Notes: generated by a model from the letters alone, not told the origin. A DNA stretch of 64,000 bases from Cellulomonas phragmiteti (GCF_016862775.1 NZ_BONP01000001.1:186001-250000); one strand, 5' to 3'; positions 47,479 through 56,691 are shown, counted from the first letter of the stretch. Program-made: numbers and translations.

Positions 47479-48684
47479 ATGAGCAGCGACCGACGTGCCC
47501 TGCCGGGTGACCCGCGCGTGCGCGAGCTGGTGCGCCAGGCCCAGGGGGTCTCACGGCGCCGATTCCTGGCGGGGGCCGCGGGTGTCGTGGGCGCCGGGGC
47601 GCTGCTCGGGGCGTGCGGGACGGCCGGGCCGACGCAGGCGGGCGACGGGGGCAGGGGCGACGGCCCGCTGCGCTGGGCGAACTGGACCCAGTACCTCGAC
47701 CAGGACGAGGACTCCACCAGCTTCCCCACGCTCGTCGCGTTCGAGGAGTCGTCGGGGATCGACGTCGAGTACTACGAGGACATCGAGGACAACGACTCGT
47801 TCTACGGCAAGATCTCGCGCCAGCTCGAGAACGGGCAGGACGTCGGCTACGACGTCGTCACCCTCACCGACTGGATGGCGGCGCGGTGGATCCGCCAGCA
47901 GCACGTCGCCGAGCTCGACCGCACACGCATCCCGAACGCCGAGAACATCCTGCCGAACCTCGCCGCCGTCGACTTCGACGACGGACGCAGGTTCTCGCTG
48001 ACGTGGCAGTCCGGGTTCGCAGGGATCGCCTGGAACAGGGAGGTGATCCCCGACGGTCTGCGCTCCGTCTCGGACCTGTGGGACCCGCAGTACAGGGGCC
48101 GTGTCCTGGTGCTGTCCGAGATGCGCGACACGATCGGCCTCCTCATGCTCGAGAACGGCATGGACCCGGCCGGCAGCTGGACCACCGACGACTGGTTCGA
48201 CGCCCTCGACGTCGTGCAGCGCAACCTCGCCGACGGCCAGATCCGCCAGGTCCGGGGCAACTCCTACACGCAGGACCTCGCCTCCGGCGACGCGGTCGCC
48301 TGCATCGCGTGGTCGGGCGACATCACGTCGCTCAACTACGAGAACGACGGCAAGTTCGCGTTCGCCATCCCCGACGCCGGCGGCACCCTGTGGAGCGACA
48401 ACCTCATGGTCCCCAAGGCGTCGTCCCGCCGCGCGCAGGCCGAGGACCTCTTCGACTACTACTACGACCCGGTCGTCGCCGCCGAGGTGGCCGCGTGGGT
48501 CAACTACGTCACCCCCGTGCAGGGTGCGCAGGAGGCGATGACGCAGATCGACCCCGAGCTCGCCGAGGACCCGATGATCTTCCCCACCGAGGAGATCCTG
48601 TCCCAGGTCCACGTGTTCCGGACGCTGACCCCGGCGGAGGAGGAGCGGTACAACGGCCAGTTCCTCGAGGCGATCGGCGCCTGA
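47479..48684 (+). CDS. Polyamine ABC transporter substrate-binding lipoprotein (PotD-like)
   Basis: 401 residues. The signal region has a twin-arginine motif SRRRFL (25-30), a hydrophobic segment and a lipobox LLGAC with C46, so it is probably exported by Tat and lipid-anchored. The mature part reads LRWANWTQYLD, DVEYYEDIEDNDSFYGKI and YDVVTLTDWMAARW, as in PotD/PotF-type spermidine/putrescine receptors, and ends VTPVQGAQEAM. ATG 47479 has AGGAG 4 nt upstream. The ATPase gene starts 4 nt after its stop. Which polyamine is bound cannot be read. Confidence 0.88.
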   Translation: MSSDRRALPGDPRVRELVRQAQGVSRRRFLAGAAGVVGAGALLGACGTAGPTQAGDGGRGDGPLRWANWTQYLDQDEDSTSFPTLVAFEESSGIDVEYYEDIEDNDSFYGKISRQLENGQDVGYDVVTLTDWMAARWIRQQHVAELDRTRIPNAENILPNLAAVDFDDGRRFSLTWQSGFAGIAWNREVIPDGLRSVSDLWDPQYRGRVLVLSEMRDTIGLLMLENGMDPAGSWTTDDWFDALDVVQRNLADGQIRQVRGNSYTQDLASGDAVACIAWSGDITSLNYENDGKFAFAIPDAGGTLWSDNLMVPKASSRRAQAEDLFDYYYDPVVAAEVAAWVNYVTPVQGAQEAMTQIDPELAEDPMIFPTEEILSQVHVFRTLTPAEEERYNGQFLEAIGA

Positions 48685-48688
48685 GGAC

Positions 48689-49870
48689 GTGACCACGCTG
48701 GGGACGAGGGCTGCGGTGGCCGTCCGGACCGGCGGGGTCCGTGGCGCGGCGCTCGAGATCGACGCGGTCACGAAGCGGTTCGGCGCGTTCGTCGCGGTCG
48801 ACGACCTGACGCTCGACGTGCCGTCCGGTGCGTTCTTCGCGCTGCTCGGCCCGTCGGGCTGCGGCAAGACGACGACCCTGCGGATGGTCGCCGGCCTCGA
48901 GCGGCCGTCCGCCGGCACGGTGAGCCTCGCGGGGCGCGACGTCACGCACGCCCCGGCGCACCGCCGGCCCGTCAACACCGTCTTCCAGTCGTACGCGCTC
49001 TTCCCGCACCTGACCGTCCTCGAGAACGTGGCGTTCGGGCTGCGGCGGCGCCGTGCCCGCGACGTGCGCGCACGTGCGCTCGAGGCGCTCGAGCTCGTCG
49101 AGCTCGTGCACCTGGCGCACCGGCGTCCCTCCCAGCTCTCCGGCGGTCAGCAGCAGCGCGTCGCGCTCGCGCGCGCGGTCGTCAACCGGCCCGCGCTGCT
49201 GCTGCTCGACGAGCCGCTGGGTGCCCTCGACCTCAAGCTGCGCCGGCAGATGCAGCTCGAGCTCAAGCGCATCCAGGCCGAGGTGGGCATCACCTTCGTG
49301 CACGTCACCCACGACCAGGAGGAGGCCATGACGATGGCCGACACCGTCGCGGTCATGAACCACGGCCGCATCGAGCAGCTCGGTGCCCCCGCGGACCTGT
49401 ACGAGCACCCCCGGACCGCGTTCGTCGCGAACTTCCTCGGCCAGTCCAACCTGGTGGCGGGCACGGTCGTCGAGACGCTCGACGCCGGGACGACGCTCGG
49501 TGTCGACGTGGCAGGCGTGCGCGTCCGGGTGCCGGCCGCGCGCACCGTGGCCGCCGGTCCGCGGGTCCTCGTCGGGGTCCGGCCGGAGAAGATCCGCCTC
49601 CTGGGCGGCACCGAGGACGCCGCCGGCGGGGACAACGTGCTGGGGCCGGGCACGGTCGTCGACACCTCGTTCGCCGGCGTCAGCACGCAGTACCAGGTGG
49701 CGGTCGACGGCCTGGGGACCTTCGGGGTCTTCGCCCAGAACGTCGGGGGAGCGACCGTGCACCCGCCGGGCAGCCGGGTGCACCTCGCCTGGGCCGCGCC
49801 GTTCACGTTCGCGCTCGACGGGCACGAGGAGGTCGCGGCCGGGACGGTCGACCTGGACGACGAGCCGTGA
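48689..49870 (+). CDS. Polyamine ABC transporter ATPase (PotA-like)
   Basis: 393 residues. Walker A GPSGCGKTT (54-62), Q-loop VFQSYALFPHLTV, signature LSGGQQQR (150-157), Walker B LLLLDEP with E175, and H-loop VHVTHDQEEAMTMAD are all intact. A C-terminal TOBE domain (about 290-390, from VRPEKIRLL) is typical of PotA/PotG. GTG 48689 follows the binding-protein gene by 4 nt; the first 22 residues before LEIDAVTKRFG are unconserved, so a later start is possible. Its stop overlaps the first permease gene (GTGA). Confidence 0.9.
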   Translation: MTTLGTRAAVAVRTGGVRGAALEIDAVTKRFGAFVAVDDLTLDVPSGAFFALLGPSGCGKTTTLRMVAGLERPSAGTVSLAGRDVTHAPAHRRPVNTVFQSYALFPHLTVLENVAFGLRRRRARDVRARALEALELVELVHLAHRRPSQLSGGQQQRVALARAVVNRPALLLLDEPLGALDLKLRRQMQLELKRIQAEVGITFVHVTHDQEEAMTMADTVAVMNHGRIEQLGAPADLYEHPRTAFVANFLGQSNLVAGTVVETLDAGTTLGVDVAGVRVRVPAARTVAAGPRVLVGVRPEKIRLLGGTEDAAGGDNVLGPGTVVDTSFAGVSTQYQVAVDGLGTFGVFAQNVGGATVHPPGSRVHLAWAAPFTFALDGHEEVAAGTVDLDDEP

Positions 49871-50799
49871 GCGTCGCCACCGCGCTGCAGCGGCCCGGCG
49901 GCGCGCCCGGCGCCGCTGCCGGGAGGCCGGCGCCACCCGGCGGCGCGGGGTCGGGCCACCGGCGGCTGATCGTGCCGGGCGTGCTGTACCTCCTGGTGTT
50001 CTTCGTCCTGCCGGTCGGTGTCCTGCTCGCGACGTCGTTCTACGCGCGGGTGCCGGGCGGCGAGCTGGGGGAGTTCGAGCCCGCCCTGCGGTGGCAGAAC
50101 TACCCCGAGGCCCTCGCGCAGTTCTGGCCCCAGCTGCTGCGCTCGTTCGGGTTCGCCGCGGCGGCCACGGTGGCGGCGCTGCTCGTCGGCTACCCCATGG
50201 CGTACGTCATCGCTGTGCGGGCCCGGGGGCGTCCTGCGCTGCAGGGGCTGCTCGTCGTGCTCGTCGTCGCGCCGTTCTTCACCAGCTTCATCCTGCGGAC
50301 GATCGCGTGGAAGCAGATCCTCTCCGACGACGGGCGTGTCGTGGGGGCGCTGCGCTGGCTGCACGTGCTGCCGCCGGACGGGCGGCTGTCGGCGACGTCC
50401 GCGGCCGTCGTCGTCGGCCTGACCTACTCGTTCCTGCCGTTCATGGTGCTGCCGCTGTTCGCGTCCCTGGAGCGGCTCGACCCCCGGCTCCTGGAGGCGG
50501 GGGCCGACCTGTACGCGACGCCGCTGACGACGTTCCGCCGGGTGACCCTGCCGCTGTCCGCGCCGGGCGTCGTCGCCGGCACGCTGCTGACGTTCATCCC
50601 GGCGGTGGGCGACTACGTGAACTCCTCGCTGCTCGGCAACAACACCACGACCGTGATGATCGGGCAGGTCGTCGACGCCCGGTTCTTCCGCGTGCTGGAC
50701 TACCCGACGGCGGCCGCGCTGTCGGTCGTCCTCATGGTCTCGATCCTCGTGCTGGTGACGGCGTACGTCCGGCGCGCGGGGACCGAGGAGCTGGTGTGA
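49867..50799 (+). CDS. Polyamine ABC transporter permease (PotB-like)
   Basis: 310-residue inner-membrane protein with about six helices after a 35-residue Gly/Pro-rich N-terminus. The EAA loop that contacts the ATPase reads EAGADLYATPLTTFRRVTLP. The stretch FIPAVGDYVNSSLLGN is typical of the PotB/PotH group. GTG 49867 overlaps potA-like stop by 4 nt; its own stop overlaps the next permease by 4 nt. Confidence 0.9.
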   Translation: MSVATALQRPGGAPGAAAGRPAPPGGAGSGHRRLIVPGVLYLLVFFVLPVGVLLATSFYARVPGGELGEFEPALRWQNYPEALAQFWPQLLRSFGFAAAATVAALLVGYPMAYVIAVRARGRPALQGLLVVLVVAPFFTSFILRTIAWKQILSDDGRVVGALRWLHVLPPDGRLSATSAAVVVGLTYSFLPFMVLPLFASLERLDPRLLEAGADLYATPLTTFRRVTLPLSAPGVVAGTLLTFIPAVGDYVNSSLLGNNTTTVMIGQVVDARFFRVLDYPTAAALSVVLMVSILVLVTAYVRRAGTEELV

Positions 50800-51584
50800 C
50801 GCGGCTGCGCCTGGGCGGCGCGGTGGTGCCGGTGTTCGCGTCGCTCGGTTTCGTGTTCCTCCTCGTCCCGATCGCGTACACCGTGCTGTTCTCGTTCAAC
50901 GACGCGGGCAAGACCAACCTGGTCTGGCGCGGCTTCACCCTGGACGCGTGGCGCAACCCCTGCGGTGCCCCGCGGGTGTGCGCGGCCCTCGTCGGATCGC
51001 TGCAGGTCGGACTGGTGTCCACGCTGGTCGCCACGGCCCTGGGCGCGCTGCTCGCGGTCGGCCTGGCACGCGCGCGGTTCCGCGGGCGCGGCGCCGTGAA
51101 CCTGCTCGTGTTCCTGCCCATGGCCACGCCCGAGGTCGTGCTGGGTGCCGCGCTGCTCACGCAGTTCCTGTCGCTGCGGCTGCCCCTGGGGTTCGGGACC
51201 GTGGTGGTCGCGCACGTGATGTTCTGCCTGAGCTTCGTCGTCGTGGCCGTCAAGGCGCGCGTCGCGACGCTCGACCCGGCGCTGGAGCAGGCGGCCGCCG
51301 ACCTGTACGCCACCCCGTGGCAGGCGTTCTGGAAGGTGACGTTCCCGCTCCTGCTGCCCGGCATCGGCGCCGCCGCGCTGCTGGCGTTCAGCCTGAGCTT
51401 CGACGACTTCATCGTCACCAACTTCACGTCCGGCGGGTTCACGACGTTCCCCAAGTTCGTGTACGTCTCGGCCACGCGCGGCATCCCGCCGCAGGCGAAC
51501 GTCATCAGCTCGGCGATGTTCGTCCTCGCGCTGCTGGTCGTGGTGGTCGTCCACGTCGTGTCCCGGGCGCGCCGCCCCCGCTGA
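50796..51584 (+). CDS. Polyamine ABC transporter permease (PotC-like)
   Basis: 262 residues, about six TM helices. The EAA loop reads EQAAADLYATPWQAFWKVTFP, and LSFDDFIVTNFTSG is the characteristic PotC/PotI segment. GTG 50796 overlaps the upstream permease stop. It completes a four-gene binding protein, ATPase and two-permease importer with every junction within 4 nt. Last gene of the polyamine cluster. Confidence 0.9.
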   Translation: MTRLRLGGAVVPVFASLGFVFLLVPIAYTVLFSFNDAGKTNLVWRGFTLDAWRNPCGAPRVCAALVGSLQVGLVSTLVATALGALLAVGLARARFRGRGAVNLLVFLPMATPEVVLGAALLTQFLSLRLPLGFGTVVVAHVMFCLSFVVVAVKARVATLDPALEQAAADLYATPWQAFWKVTFPLLLPGIGAAALLAFSLSFDDFIVTNFTSGGFTTFPKFVYVSATRGIPPQANVISSAMFVLALLVVVVVHVVSRARRPR

Positions 51585-51632
51585 GCGCTGCTCCGGGCGG
51601 GCGACGACCGTGCCACCCGGCCGGGCGGACGG

Positions 51633-51642
51633 GGGATGATGG
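51633..51642 (+). promoter_or_regulatory. GGGATGATGG promoter element upstream of rseP
   Basis: GATGAT at 51635-51640 fits a -10; transcription would begin near 51647 and give a leader of about 55 nt with a proper ribosome site. It shares 12 bp with the DUF2469 element at 28471-28482. Confidence 0.45.
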
Positions 51643-51703
51643 GCGTGCGCGGTCGACCCCTGTCCGCGCACGCTGGGCCGTCGGGCCCGTGGGAGGTGAT
51701 GTG

Positions 51704-53020
51704 GTGGAGACCGCCGTCGGTGTGCTCGTCTTCGTCGTGGTGCTGCTCGGCTCGATCGCGCTGCACGAGGTCGGGCACATGGTGCCCGCGAAGAGGTTCG
51801 GCGTCCGGGTGAGCCAGTACATGGTCGGGTTCGGCCCGACGCTGTGGTCGCGCACGCGGGGGGAGACCGAGTACGGCCTCAAGGCGCTCCCGCTGGGCGG
51901 CTACGTCCGGCTCATCGGCATGTACCCCACCGACGACGCGGTCGGCGCGGGCAGCCCGCGCAGCTGGTGGCAGCGCGTCGCCGCCGACGCGCGTGCCGCG
52001 AGCGCCGAGGAGATCCACCCGGGCGAGGACCACCGGGCGTTCTACCGGCTCTCGACGCCCAAGAAGCTCGTCGTGATGCTCGGCGGGCCCGTCATGAACC
52101 TGCTCATCGCCGTCGTGCTCATGCTCGTCACGTACGTCGGCATCGGCGTACCGGTGGCCGGCACGACCGTCCAGAGCGTGTCCCAGTGCATCGTCGCCGT
52201 CGACGCGCCGGCCGGGACCACCTGCACCCCCGACGACCCCGCGGCCCCGGCCGCGGCCGCGGGCGTACGCCCCGGCGACCGGCTCGTGTCGTACGACGGC
52301 GTCGCGGTGACGTCGTGGCCGCAGGTCAGCGGGCTGATCCGCGACAGCGGCGGTCGCACGGTCACGCTGGTCGTCGAGCGCGACGGCCGGGAGGTCGACC
52401 TCACGGTGACGCCCGTCTTCGAGGAGCGGCCAGTGACGGACGACGACGGCATGGTCGTCACCGACGCCGCCGGGGAGACCGTCACCCGCGTCGTCGGGTT
52501 CCTCGGCGTGGCACCGGTCTCCGTCGTCGAGCGCCAGTCCGTCGGCAAGGCCGTCTCGGTCGCCGCGTCCGCGACCTGGCAGACGGCCCAGGTGGTCGTC
52601 ACGCTGCCGCAGCGGGTGAGCGACCTGGTCTCCACGACGGTGTCGGGCGGTGAGCGCGACCAGACGTCGATCGTCGGGCCTGTCGGGGTCGGACGGTTCG
52701 CCGGCGAGATCGCCTCGATGGACGGTGAGACCGTCGGGGTCCGGGCGGCGGCCCTGCTCTCGGTCCTGGCGGTGCTGAACCTCGCGCTGTTCCTCTTCAA
52801 CCTCCTGCCGCTGCCGCCGCTCGACGGCGGCCACGTCGTCACCGCGCTGTGGGAGGGGGCGCGCCGACAGGTCGCCCGGCTGCGCGGGGCGCCGCGTCCG
52901 CGCCCCTCGGACTCGGCGCTGCTGGTGCCGCTCGCCTACACCGTGTTCGTCGTCCTCGGCGGGGTGGGCCTGCTGCTGGTGTACGCCGACATCGTCAACC
53001 CGGTGCGGCTGAGCGGCTGA
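51704..53020 (+). CDS. rseP: M50 site-2 protease RseP
   Basis: Intramembrane zinc protease that cuts anti-sigma factors or other membrane signals. 438 residues. The first TM helix carries H21-E22-x-x-H25 in ALHEVGHMV and the last has the third ligand motif NLLPLPPLDGGH. A PDZ domain lies between them (about 185-275; AGVRPGDRLVSYDGV). The segment KKLVVMLGGPVMNLL is typical. GTG 51704 has GGGAGG (51691-51696) 7 nt upstream; GTG 51701 is also possible. It is upstream of ispG as in other actinobacteria, where the dxr-rseP-ispG order is common. Confidence 0.93.
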   Translation: METAVGVLVFVVVLLGSIALHEVGHMVPAKRFGVRVSQYMVGFGPTLWSRTRGETEYGLKALPLGGYVRLIGMYPTDDAVGAGSPRSWWQRVAADARAASAEEIHPGEDHRAFYRLSTPKKLVVMLGGPVMNLLIAVVLMLVTYVGIGVPVAGTTVQSVSQCIVAVDAPAGTTCTPDDPAAPAAAAGVRPGDRLVSYDGVAVTSWPQVSGLIRDSGGRTVTLVVERDGREVDLTVTPVFEERPVTDDDGMVVTDAAGETVTRVVGFLGVAPVSVVERQSVGKAVSVAASATWQTAQVVVTLPQRVSDLVSTTVSGGERDQTSIVGPVGVGRFAGEIASMDGETVGVRAAALLSVLAVLNLALFLFNLLPLPPLDGGHVVTALWEGARRQVARLRGAPRPRPSDSALLVPLAYTVFVVLGGVGLLLVYADIVNPVRLSG

Positions 53021-53129
53021 GGCACGCGCCGACGGCCACCGGCACGGGACTCCTCGTGGACCTCCGGTGACGGCTCGGTGAGCATGCGACCTCGACGCGT
53101 CGCGGGCGGCGCCCCGGGCGCGTCGGGGT

Positions 53130-53139
53130 GGGATGATGG
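53130..53139 (+). promoter_or_regulatory. GGGATGATGG promoter element of leaderless ispG
   Basis: GATGAT (53132-53137) is followed by six Gs and the GTG at 53144. Confidence 0.5.
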
Positions 53140-53143
53140 GGGG

Positions 53144-54304
53144 GTGAGCACCCCGATCAGCCTCGGCATGCCGCAGGCCCCCGCCCCTGTGCTGGCCCCG
53201 CGACGCGTCTCCCGCAAGATCCGCGTCGGCAAGGTCGAGGTGGGCGGTGACGCCCCGGTGTCGGTGCAGTCGATGACGACCACGCCGACGACCGACATCA
53301 ACCGGACCCTGCAGCAGATCGCCGAGCTGACGGCCTCGGGGTGCGACATCGTGCGCGTCGCGGTGCCGAGCCAGGACGACGCCGAGGCGCTGCCCGCGAT
53401 CGCGCGCAAGTCGCAGATCCCGGTCATCGCCGACATCCACTTCCAGCCCAAGTACGTCTTCGCGGCCATCGACGCCGGGTGCGCCGCGGTCCGCGTCAAC
53501 CCCGGCAACATCCGCAAGTTCGACGACCAGGTCCGCGAGATCGCCCAGGCGGCCTCCGACGCCGGGGTCTCGATCCGGATCGGCGTCAACGCGGGCTCGC
53601 TCGACCCCCGCCTGCTGGCCAAGTACGGCAAGGCGACGCCCGAGGCGCTGGTCGAGTCGGCCGTCTGGGAGGCGTCGCTGTTCGAGGAGCACGGTTTCCG
53701 CGACTTCAAGATCAGCGTGAAGCACAACGACCCCGTGATCATGGTCCGGGCGTACGAGCTGCTCGCCGAGCGCGGCGACTGGCCGCTGCACCTGGGCGTC
53801 ACGGAGGCGGGCCCGGCGTTCCAGGGCACGATCAAGTCGGCCACGGCGTTCGGTGCGCTGCTCAGCAAGGGGATCGGGGACACGATCCGCGTGTCGCTGT
53901 CGGCGCCTCCCGTCGAGGAGGTCAAGGTCGGCATCCAGATCCTGCAGTCGCTCAACTTGCGCCCCCGCAAGCTCGAGATCGTGTCGTGCCCGTCGTGCGG
54001 CCGCGCGCAGGTCGACGTGTACACGCTGGCCGAGAAGGTGACCGCCGGGCTCGAGGGCATGGAGGTGCCGCTGCGCGTCGCGGTCATGGGCTGCGTGGTC
54101 AACGGACCCGGCGAGGCGCGTGAGGCCGACCTCGGCGTCGCGTCGGGCAACGGCAAGGGGCAGATCTTCGTGCGGGGCGAGGTCATCAAGACCGTGCCGG
54201 AGTCGATGATCGTCGAGACGCTCATCGAGGAGGCCATGCGCCTGGCCGAGACGATGGATCCCGTCGAGTCGGGTGAGGGATCGCCCGTCGTCAGCGTCGG
54301 CTGA
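53144..54304 (+). CDS. ispG: (E)-4-hydroxy-3-methylbut-2-enyl-diphosphate synthase
   Basis: [4Fe-4S] enzyme of the MEP isoprenoid pathway. 386 residues. The TIM barrel begins [20 protein letters not shown]; the cluster ligands are C282 and C285 (SCPSCGR), C317 ([10 protein letters not shown]) and E324. GTG 53144 is chosen because it gives the family N-terminus and lies 6 nt after GATGAT; an upstream in-frame start at 53078 would read through the promoter. It shares the MEP pathway with dxr, 11 kb upstream. Confidence 0.96.
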   Translation: MSTPISLGMPQAPAPVLAPRRVSRKIRVGKVEVGGDAPVSVQSMTTTPTTDINRTLQQIAELTASGCDIVRVAVPSQDDAEALPAIARKSQIPVIADIHFQPKYVFAAIDAGCAAVRVNPGNIRKFDDQVREIAQAASDAGVSIRIGVNAGSLDPRLLAKYGKATPEALVESAVWEASLFEEHGFRDFKISVKHNDPVIMVRAYELLAERGDWPLHLGVTEAGPAFQGTIKSATAFGALLSKGIGDTIRVSLSAPPVEEVKVGIQILQSLNLRPRKLEIVSCPSCGRAQVDVYTLAEKVTAGLEGMEVPLRVAVMGCVVNGPGEAREADLGVASGNGKGQIFVRGEVIKTVPESMIVETLIEEAMRLAETMDPVESGEGSPVVSVG

Positions 54305-54368
54305 GCCCTGCAGGGTGATGTCGACGGGTGGGACGCCCGCCCGAGGGACAGGCGCGTGTGACGTGGGG

Positions 54369-54374
54369 CACAAT
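54369..54374 (+). promoter_or_regulatory. -10 box of leaderless GNAT gene
   Basis: CACAAT is followed by CGGGCC (6 nt) and the ATG at 54381. Confidence 0.5.
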
Positions 54375-54380
54375 CGGGCC

Positions 54381-55280
54381 ATGGCGGTGCCGGCGACGAC
54401 GCTTCCGGGGCGCACGGGCGCGGTCGTGCTCGGCGACGCGGACGTGCCGGCGGCGCTTGCGGTGTGCGCGAGCGACCCCGTGGGCTCGGTGCTCGCCGCG
54501 AGCCGCCTCGAGCAGGCTGCGACGCTGGGCCTGCGTCGCGCGGGCGGTGAGCTGTGGGGCTACGCCGAGGACGACGTCCTGCTCGCGGTCTGCTGGGTCG
54601 GCGCGAACCTCGTGCCCGTCGTGGGCACGACGGACGCCGGCACCACGTCCCGCGCGCTGACCGCGTTCGCCGGGCTCGGCAGGGCACGCGGACGGCGCTG
54701 CTCGTCGATCGTCGGGCCGGCCGACGCGGTCCTGGGGCTCTGGTCGCGCCTGCGCGGCGCCTGGCCGGTCGAGCGCGAGGTGCGCACGCATCAGCCCTCG
54801 ATGGTCCTGGACGGTGACCCGCTCGTGGCGCCCGACCCCCGGGTGCGCCGCTCCCGGCCCGAGGAGTACGACCTCGTGCTGCCCGCCTGCGTCCGGATGT
54901 TCACCGAGGAGGTCGGGTACTCCCCGGCCAGCGGCCCGGGTGGACCGTACGAGGTCCGCGTCCGGCGCCTCGTCGAGGACGGCCGCTCGTTCGTCCGGGT
55001 CGACCGGGAGGGCGGCTGGCGCCGACCGCGCGTGGTGTTCAAGGCCGAGGTGCCGGCCGTCGCGGGGGGCGTCGCCCAGGTCCAGGGCGTGTGGGTCGAC
55101 CCCGAGCGGCGTGGCGAGCGGCTCTCGGAGAGCGGCATGGCCGCGGTGGTGCAGGCGACGCGCGCGGAGATCGCCCCGGTCGTCTCGCTGTACGTGAACG
55201 GGTACAACACGCGGGCCGTGCGGGCGTACGAGGCCGTCGGGTTCCGGGAGGTCGGCGCGTACGCGACCGTGCTGTTCTGA
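54381..55280 (+). CDS. GNAT acetyltransferase with N-terminal DUF4081-like domain
   Basis: 299 residues. The N-terminal half (about 15-135) resembles the DUF4081 domain of actinobacterial proteins next to ispG. The C-terminal half is a GNAT fold with the acetyl-CoA segment VQGVWVDPERRGERLSESGM and the late VSLYVNGYNTRAVRAYEAVGF. Acceptor unknown; small molecules or protein termini are possible. ATG 54381 lies 6 nt after CACAAT and there is no Shine-Dalgarno. Position after ispG is typical for this family. Confidence 0.85.
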   Translation: MAVPATTLPGRTGAVVLGDADVPAALAVCASDPVGSVLAASRLEQAATLGLRRAGGELWGYAEDDVLLAVCWVGANLVPVVGTTDAGTTSRALTAFAGLGRARGRRCSSIVGPADAVLGLWSRLRGAWPVEREVRTHQPSMVLDGDPLVAPDPRVRRSRPEEYDLVLPACVRMFTEEVGYSPASGPGGPYEVRVRRLVEDGRSFVRVDREGGWRRPRVVFKAEVPAVAGGVAQVQGVWVDPERRGERLSESGMAAVVQATRAEIAPVVSLYVNGYNTRAVRAYEAVGFREVGAYATVLF

Positions 55281-55353
55281 CCGCCGAGCTGTGCCTCCCG
55301 CGAAGCTGTGCCGACCGCGGGCGAGCCGTGCCGACCAGGTCACGGCGGCACGG

Positions 55354-55749
55354 TCAGGCCGGGCGGGCCACCGGGCGCAGCTGCCACCAGCGCAGCAGTG
55401 CGCCTGCCGCCGCCCCCGCCGTCAGGGCGAGCAGCGCGGCGAGCCACGGGTGGGCGACGACCACCGCGCGCGCCCCGAGCGCGAAGGCGACGAGCAGCGC
55501 GATCAGCGCGAGGACGCCGGCCACGGCACCGAGCGGCGTCGGTGGCGGGGCGACGGCGTCGCCCGCTCTGCGGCTGAGCTGGATCATCGCGGCGCAGGTG
55601 CCGCCGGCCAGCATCAGGGCCCAGCCGGCGATCCCGTGCCCGGCGACCATCAGCGCGAGCCCACCGACCGAGGACGCCGTGGTGAGACCGCCGGCGACGG
55701 CGAGGCGGACGGGTGGGCGACGTGCCGTCGACGAGGGTGCTGCGCTCAC
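55354..55749 (-). CDS. Small four-TM membrane protein of unknown function
   Basis: 131 residues, unrecognised. After a short polar N-terminus come four hydrophobic helices (about 15-33, 36-55, 73-96 and 101-120), with RRAGDAVAPPP as the loop in the middle and a basic end LRWWQLRPVARPA. GTG 55749 is preferred to the in-frame ATG at 55767 because TAACGT lies 7 nt upstream of it. It is convergent with the GNAT gene and 45 nt downstream of the glycosylase gene on the same strand, but has its own promoter. Confidence 0.7.
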   Translation of the reverse strand: MSAAPSSTARRPPVRLAVAGGLTTASSVGGLALMVAGHGIAGWALMLAGGTCAAMIQLSRRAGDAVAPPPTPLGAVAGVLALIALLVAFALGARAVVVAHPWLAALLALTAGAAAGALLRWWQLRPVARPA

Positions 55750-55756
55750 GGGACAG

Positions 55757-55762
55757 ACGTTA
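55757..55762 (-). promoter_or_regulatory. -10 box of the small membrane protein gene
   Basis: TAACGT on the minus strand is followed by CTGTCCC (7 nt) and GTG 55749. Confidence 0.45.
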
Positions 55763-55794
55763 GCCAACGCGGCGACGCCGTGGGGCCGCTCCGG

Positions 55795-56685
55795 TCAGCG
55801 CAGCAGGCGCGACATGCGCCGGTCGGCCAACGGCTTGCCACCGGTCTGGCACGTCGGGCAGTACTGCAGCGAGGAGTCGGCGAACGACACCTCGCGCACC
55901 GTGTCCCCGCACGGCGTGCCGTCCCAGCCGGGGCACGGCTGGCCGGTGCGGCCGTGCACGCGCATGCCGCGCCGCTTCGCGTCCTTGAGCTCGGCGGCAG
56001 GGCGGCCGGTGGCCGTGGCGACGGCCTCGGTGAGCACCGCCGTGATCGCCGCGTGCAGCGTGCGGGTGCGGGCCTCGTCGTACGAGCGGGTGGGGGAGAA
56101 CGGGCTCGTGCGCGCGACCAGCAGGATCTCGTCGGAGTAGGCGTTGCCGATCCCGGCGATCACCCCCTGGTCGCGCAGCAGGCCCTTGACCTGCTGGTTG
56201 CGCACCGCGAGCAGCTCGCCCAGCCGTCCGGGCGTGAACTCGTCGGACAGCGGCTCGACCCCGAGCGAGGCGATCTGCGGCACGTCGGCCGGGTCCGCCA
56301 CGACGTGCACCGCCAGGCGCTTGCGGGTCCCCGCCTCCGTCAGGTCGAAGCCCGACCCGTCGTCGAACCCGACCCGCAGCGCGATGGGCGACTTCCCGGG
56401 CCGGGCGGGGCGTTCGGGGAGGGCGTCGTACCAGCGCACCCATCCCGCGCGGGACAGGTGCCACACGAGGTGCAGCGTCCCGTCGGCGGGCGAGTCGACC
56501 ACGGTGTCGAGCCACTTGCCGTGCCGGGCCACGTCGGCCACCACGCCGCCGCGCAAGGACGTCGGCGGGGGCCGGAACGTCTTGAGCGCGCTGATCGCGG
56601 CCACCTCGACGCGCGTGACGGCGCGGCCCACCGTCCGCCCGCGCAGGTACTGCGCGAGCGCCTCGACCTCGGGCAGCTCCGGCAC
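55795..56685 (-). CDS. Fpg/Nei-family DNA glycosylase
   Basis: Removes oxidised bases and cuts the abasic site. 296 residues. Starting at GTG 56685 gives the required MPELPEVE, with P2 as the nucleophile, E3, and K57 (RHGKWL). The GTG at 56688 would put an extra residue before the proline and must be wrong. The H2TH part is [25 protein letters not shown] (partly quoted: [15 protein letters not shown]). The zinc finger cysteines are C251, C259, C276 and C279; the first pair is spaced by seven residues instead of the usual two. Fpg or Nei-type specificity cannot be chosen from sequence alone. Confidence 0.9.
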   Translation of the reverse strand: MPELPEVEALAQYLRGRTVGRAVTRVEVAAISALKTFRPPPTSLRGGVVADVARHGKWLDTVVDSPADGTLHLVWHLSRAGWVRWYDALPERPARPGKSPIALRVGFDDGSGFDLTEAGTRKRLAVHVVADPADVPQIASLGVEPLSDEFTPGRLGELLAVRNQQVKGLLRDQGVIAGIGNAYSDEILLVARTSPFSPTRSYDEARTRTLHAAITAVLTEAVATATGRPAAELKDAKRRGMRVHGRTGQPCPGWDGTPCGDTVREVSFADSSLQYCPTCQTGGKPLADRRMSRLLR

Positions 56686-56691
56686 CACCGC

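Noticed and set aside
50732..54415. 1227-codon minus-strand frame opposite rseP and ispG
   Set aside because: Antisense shadow; rseP and ispG carry catalytic residues and are certain.
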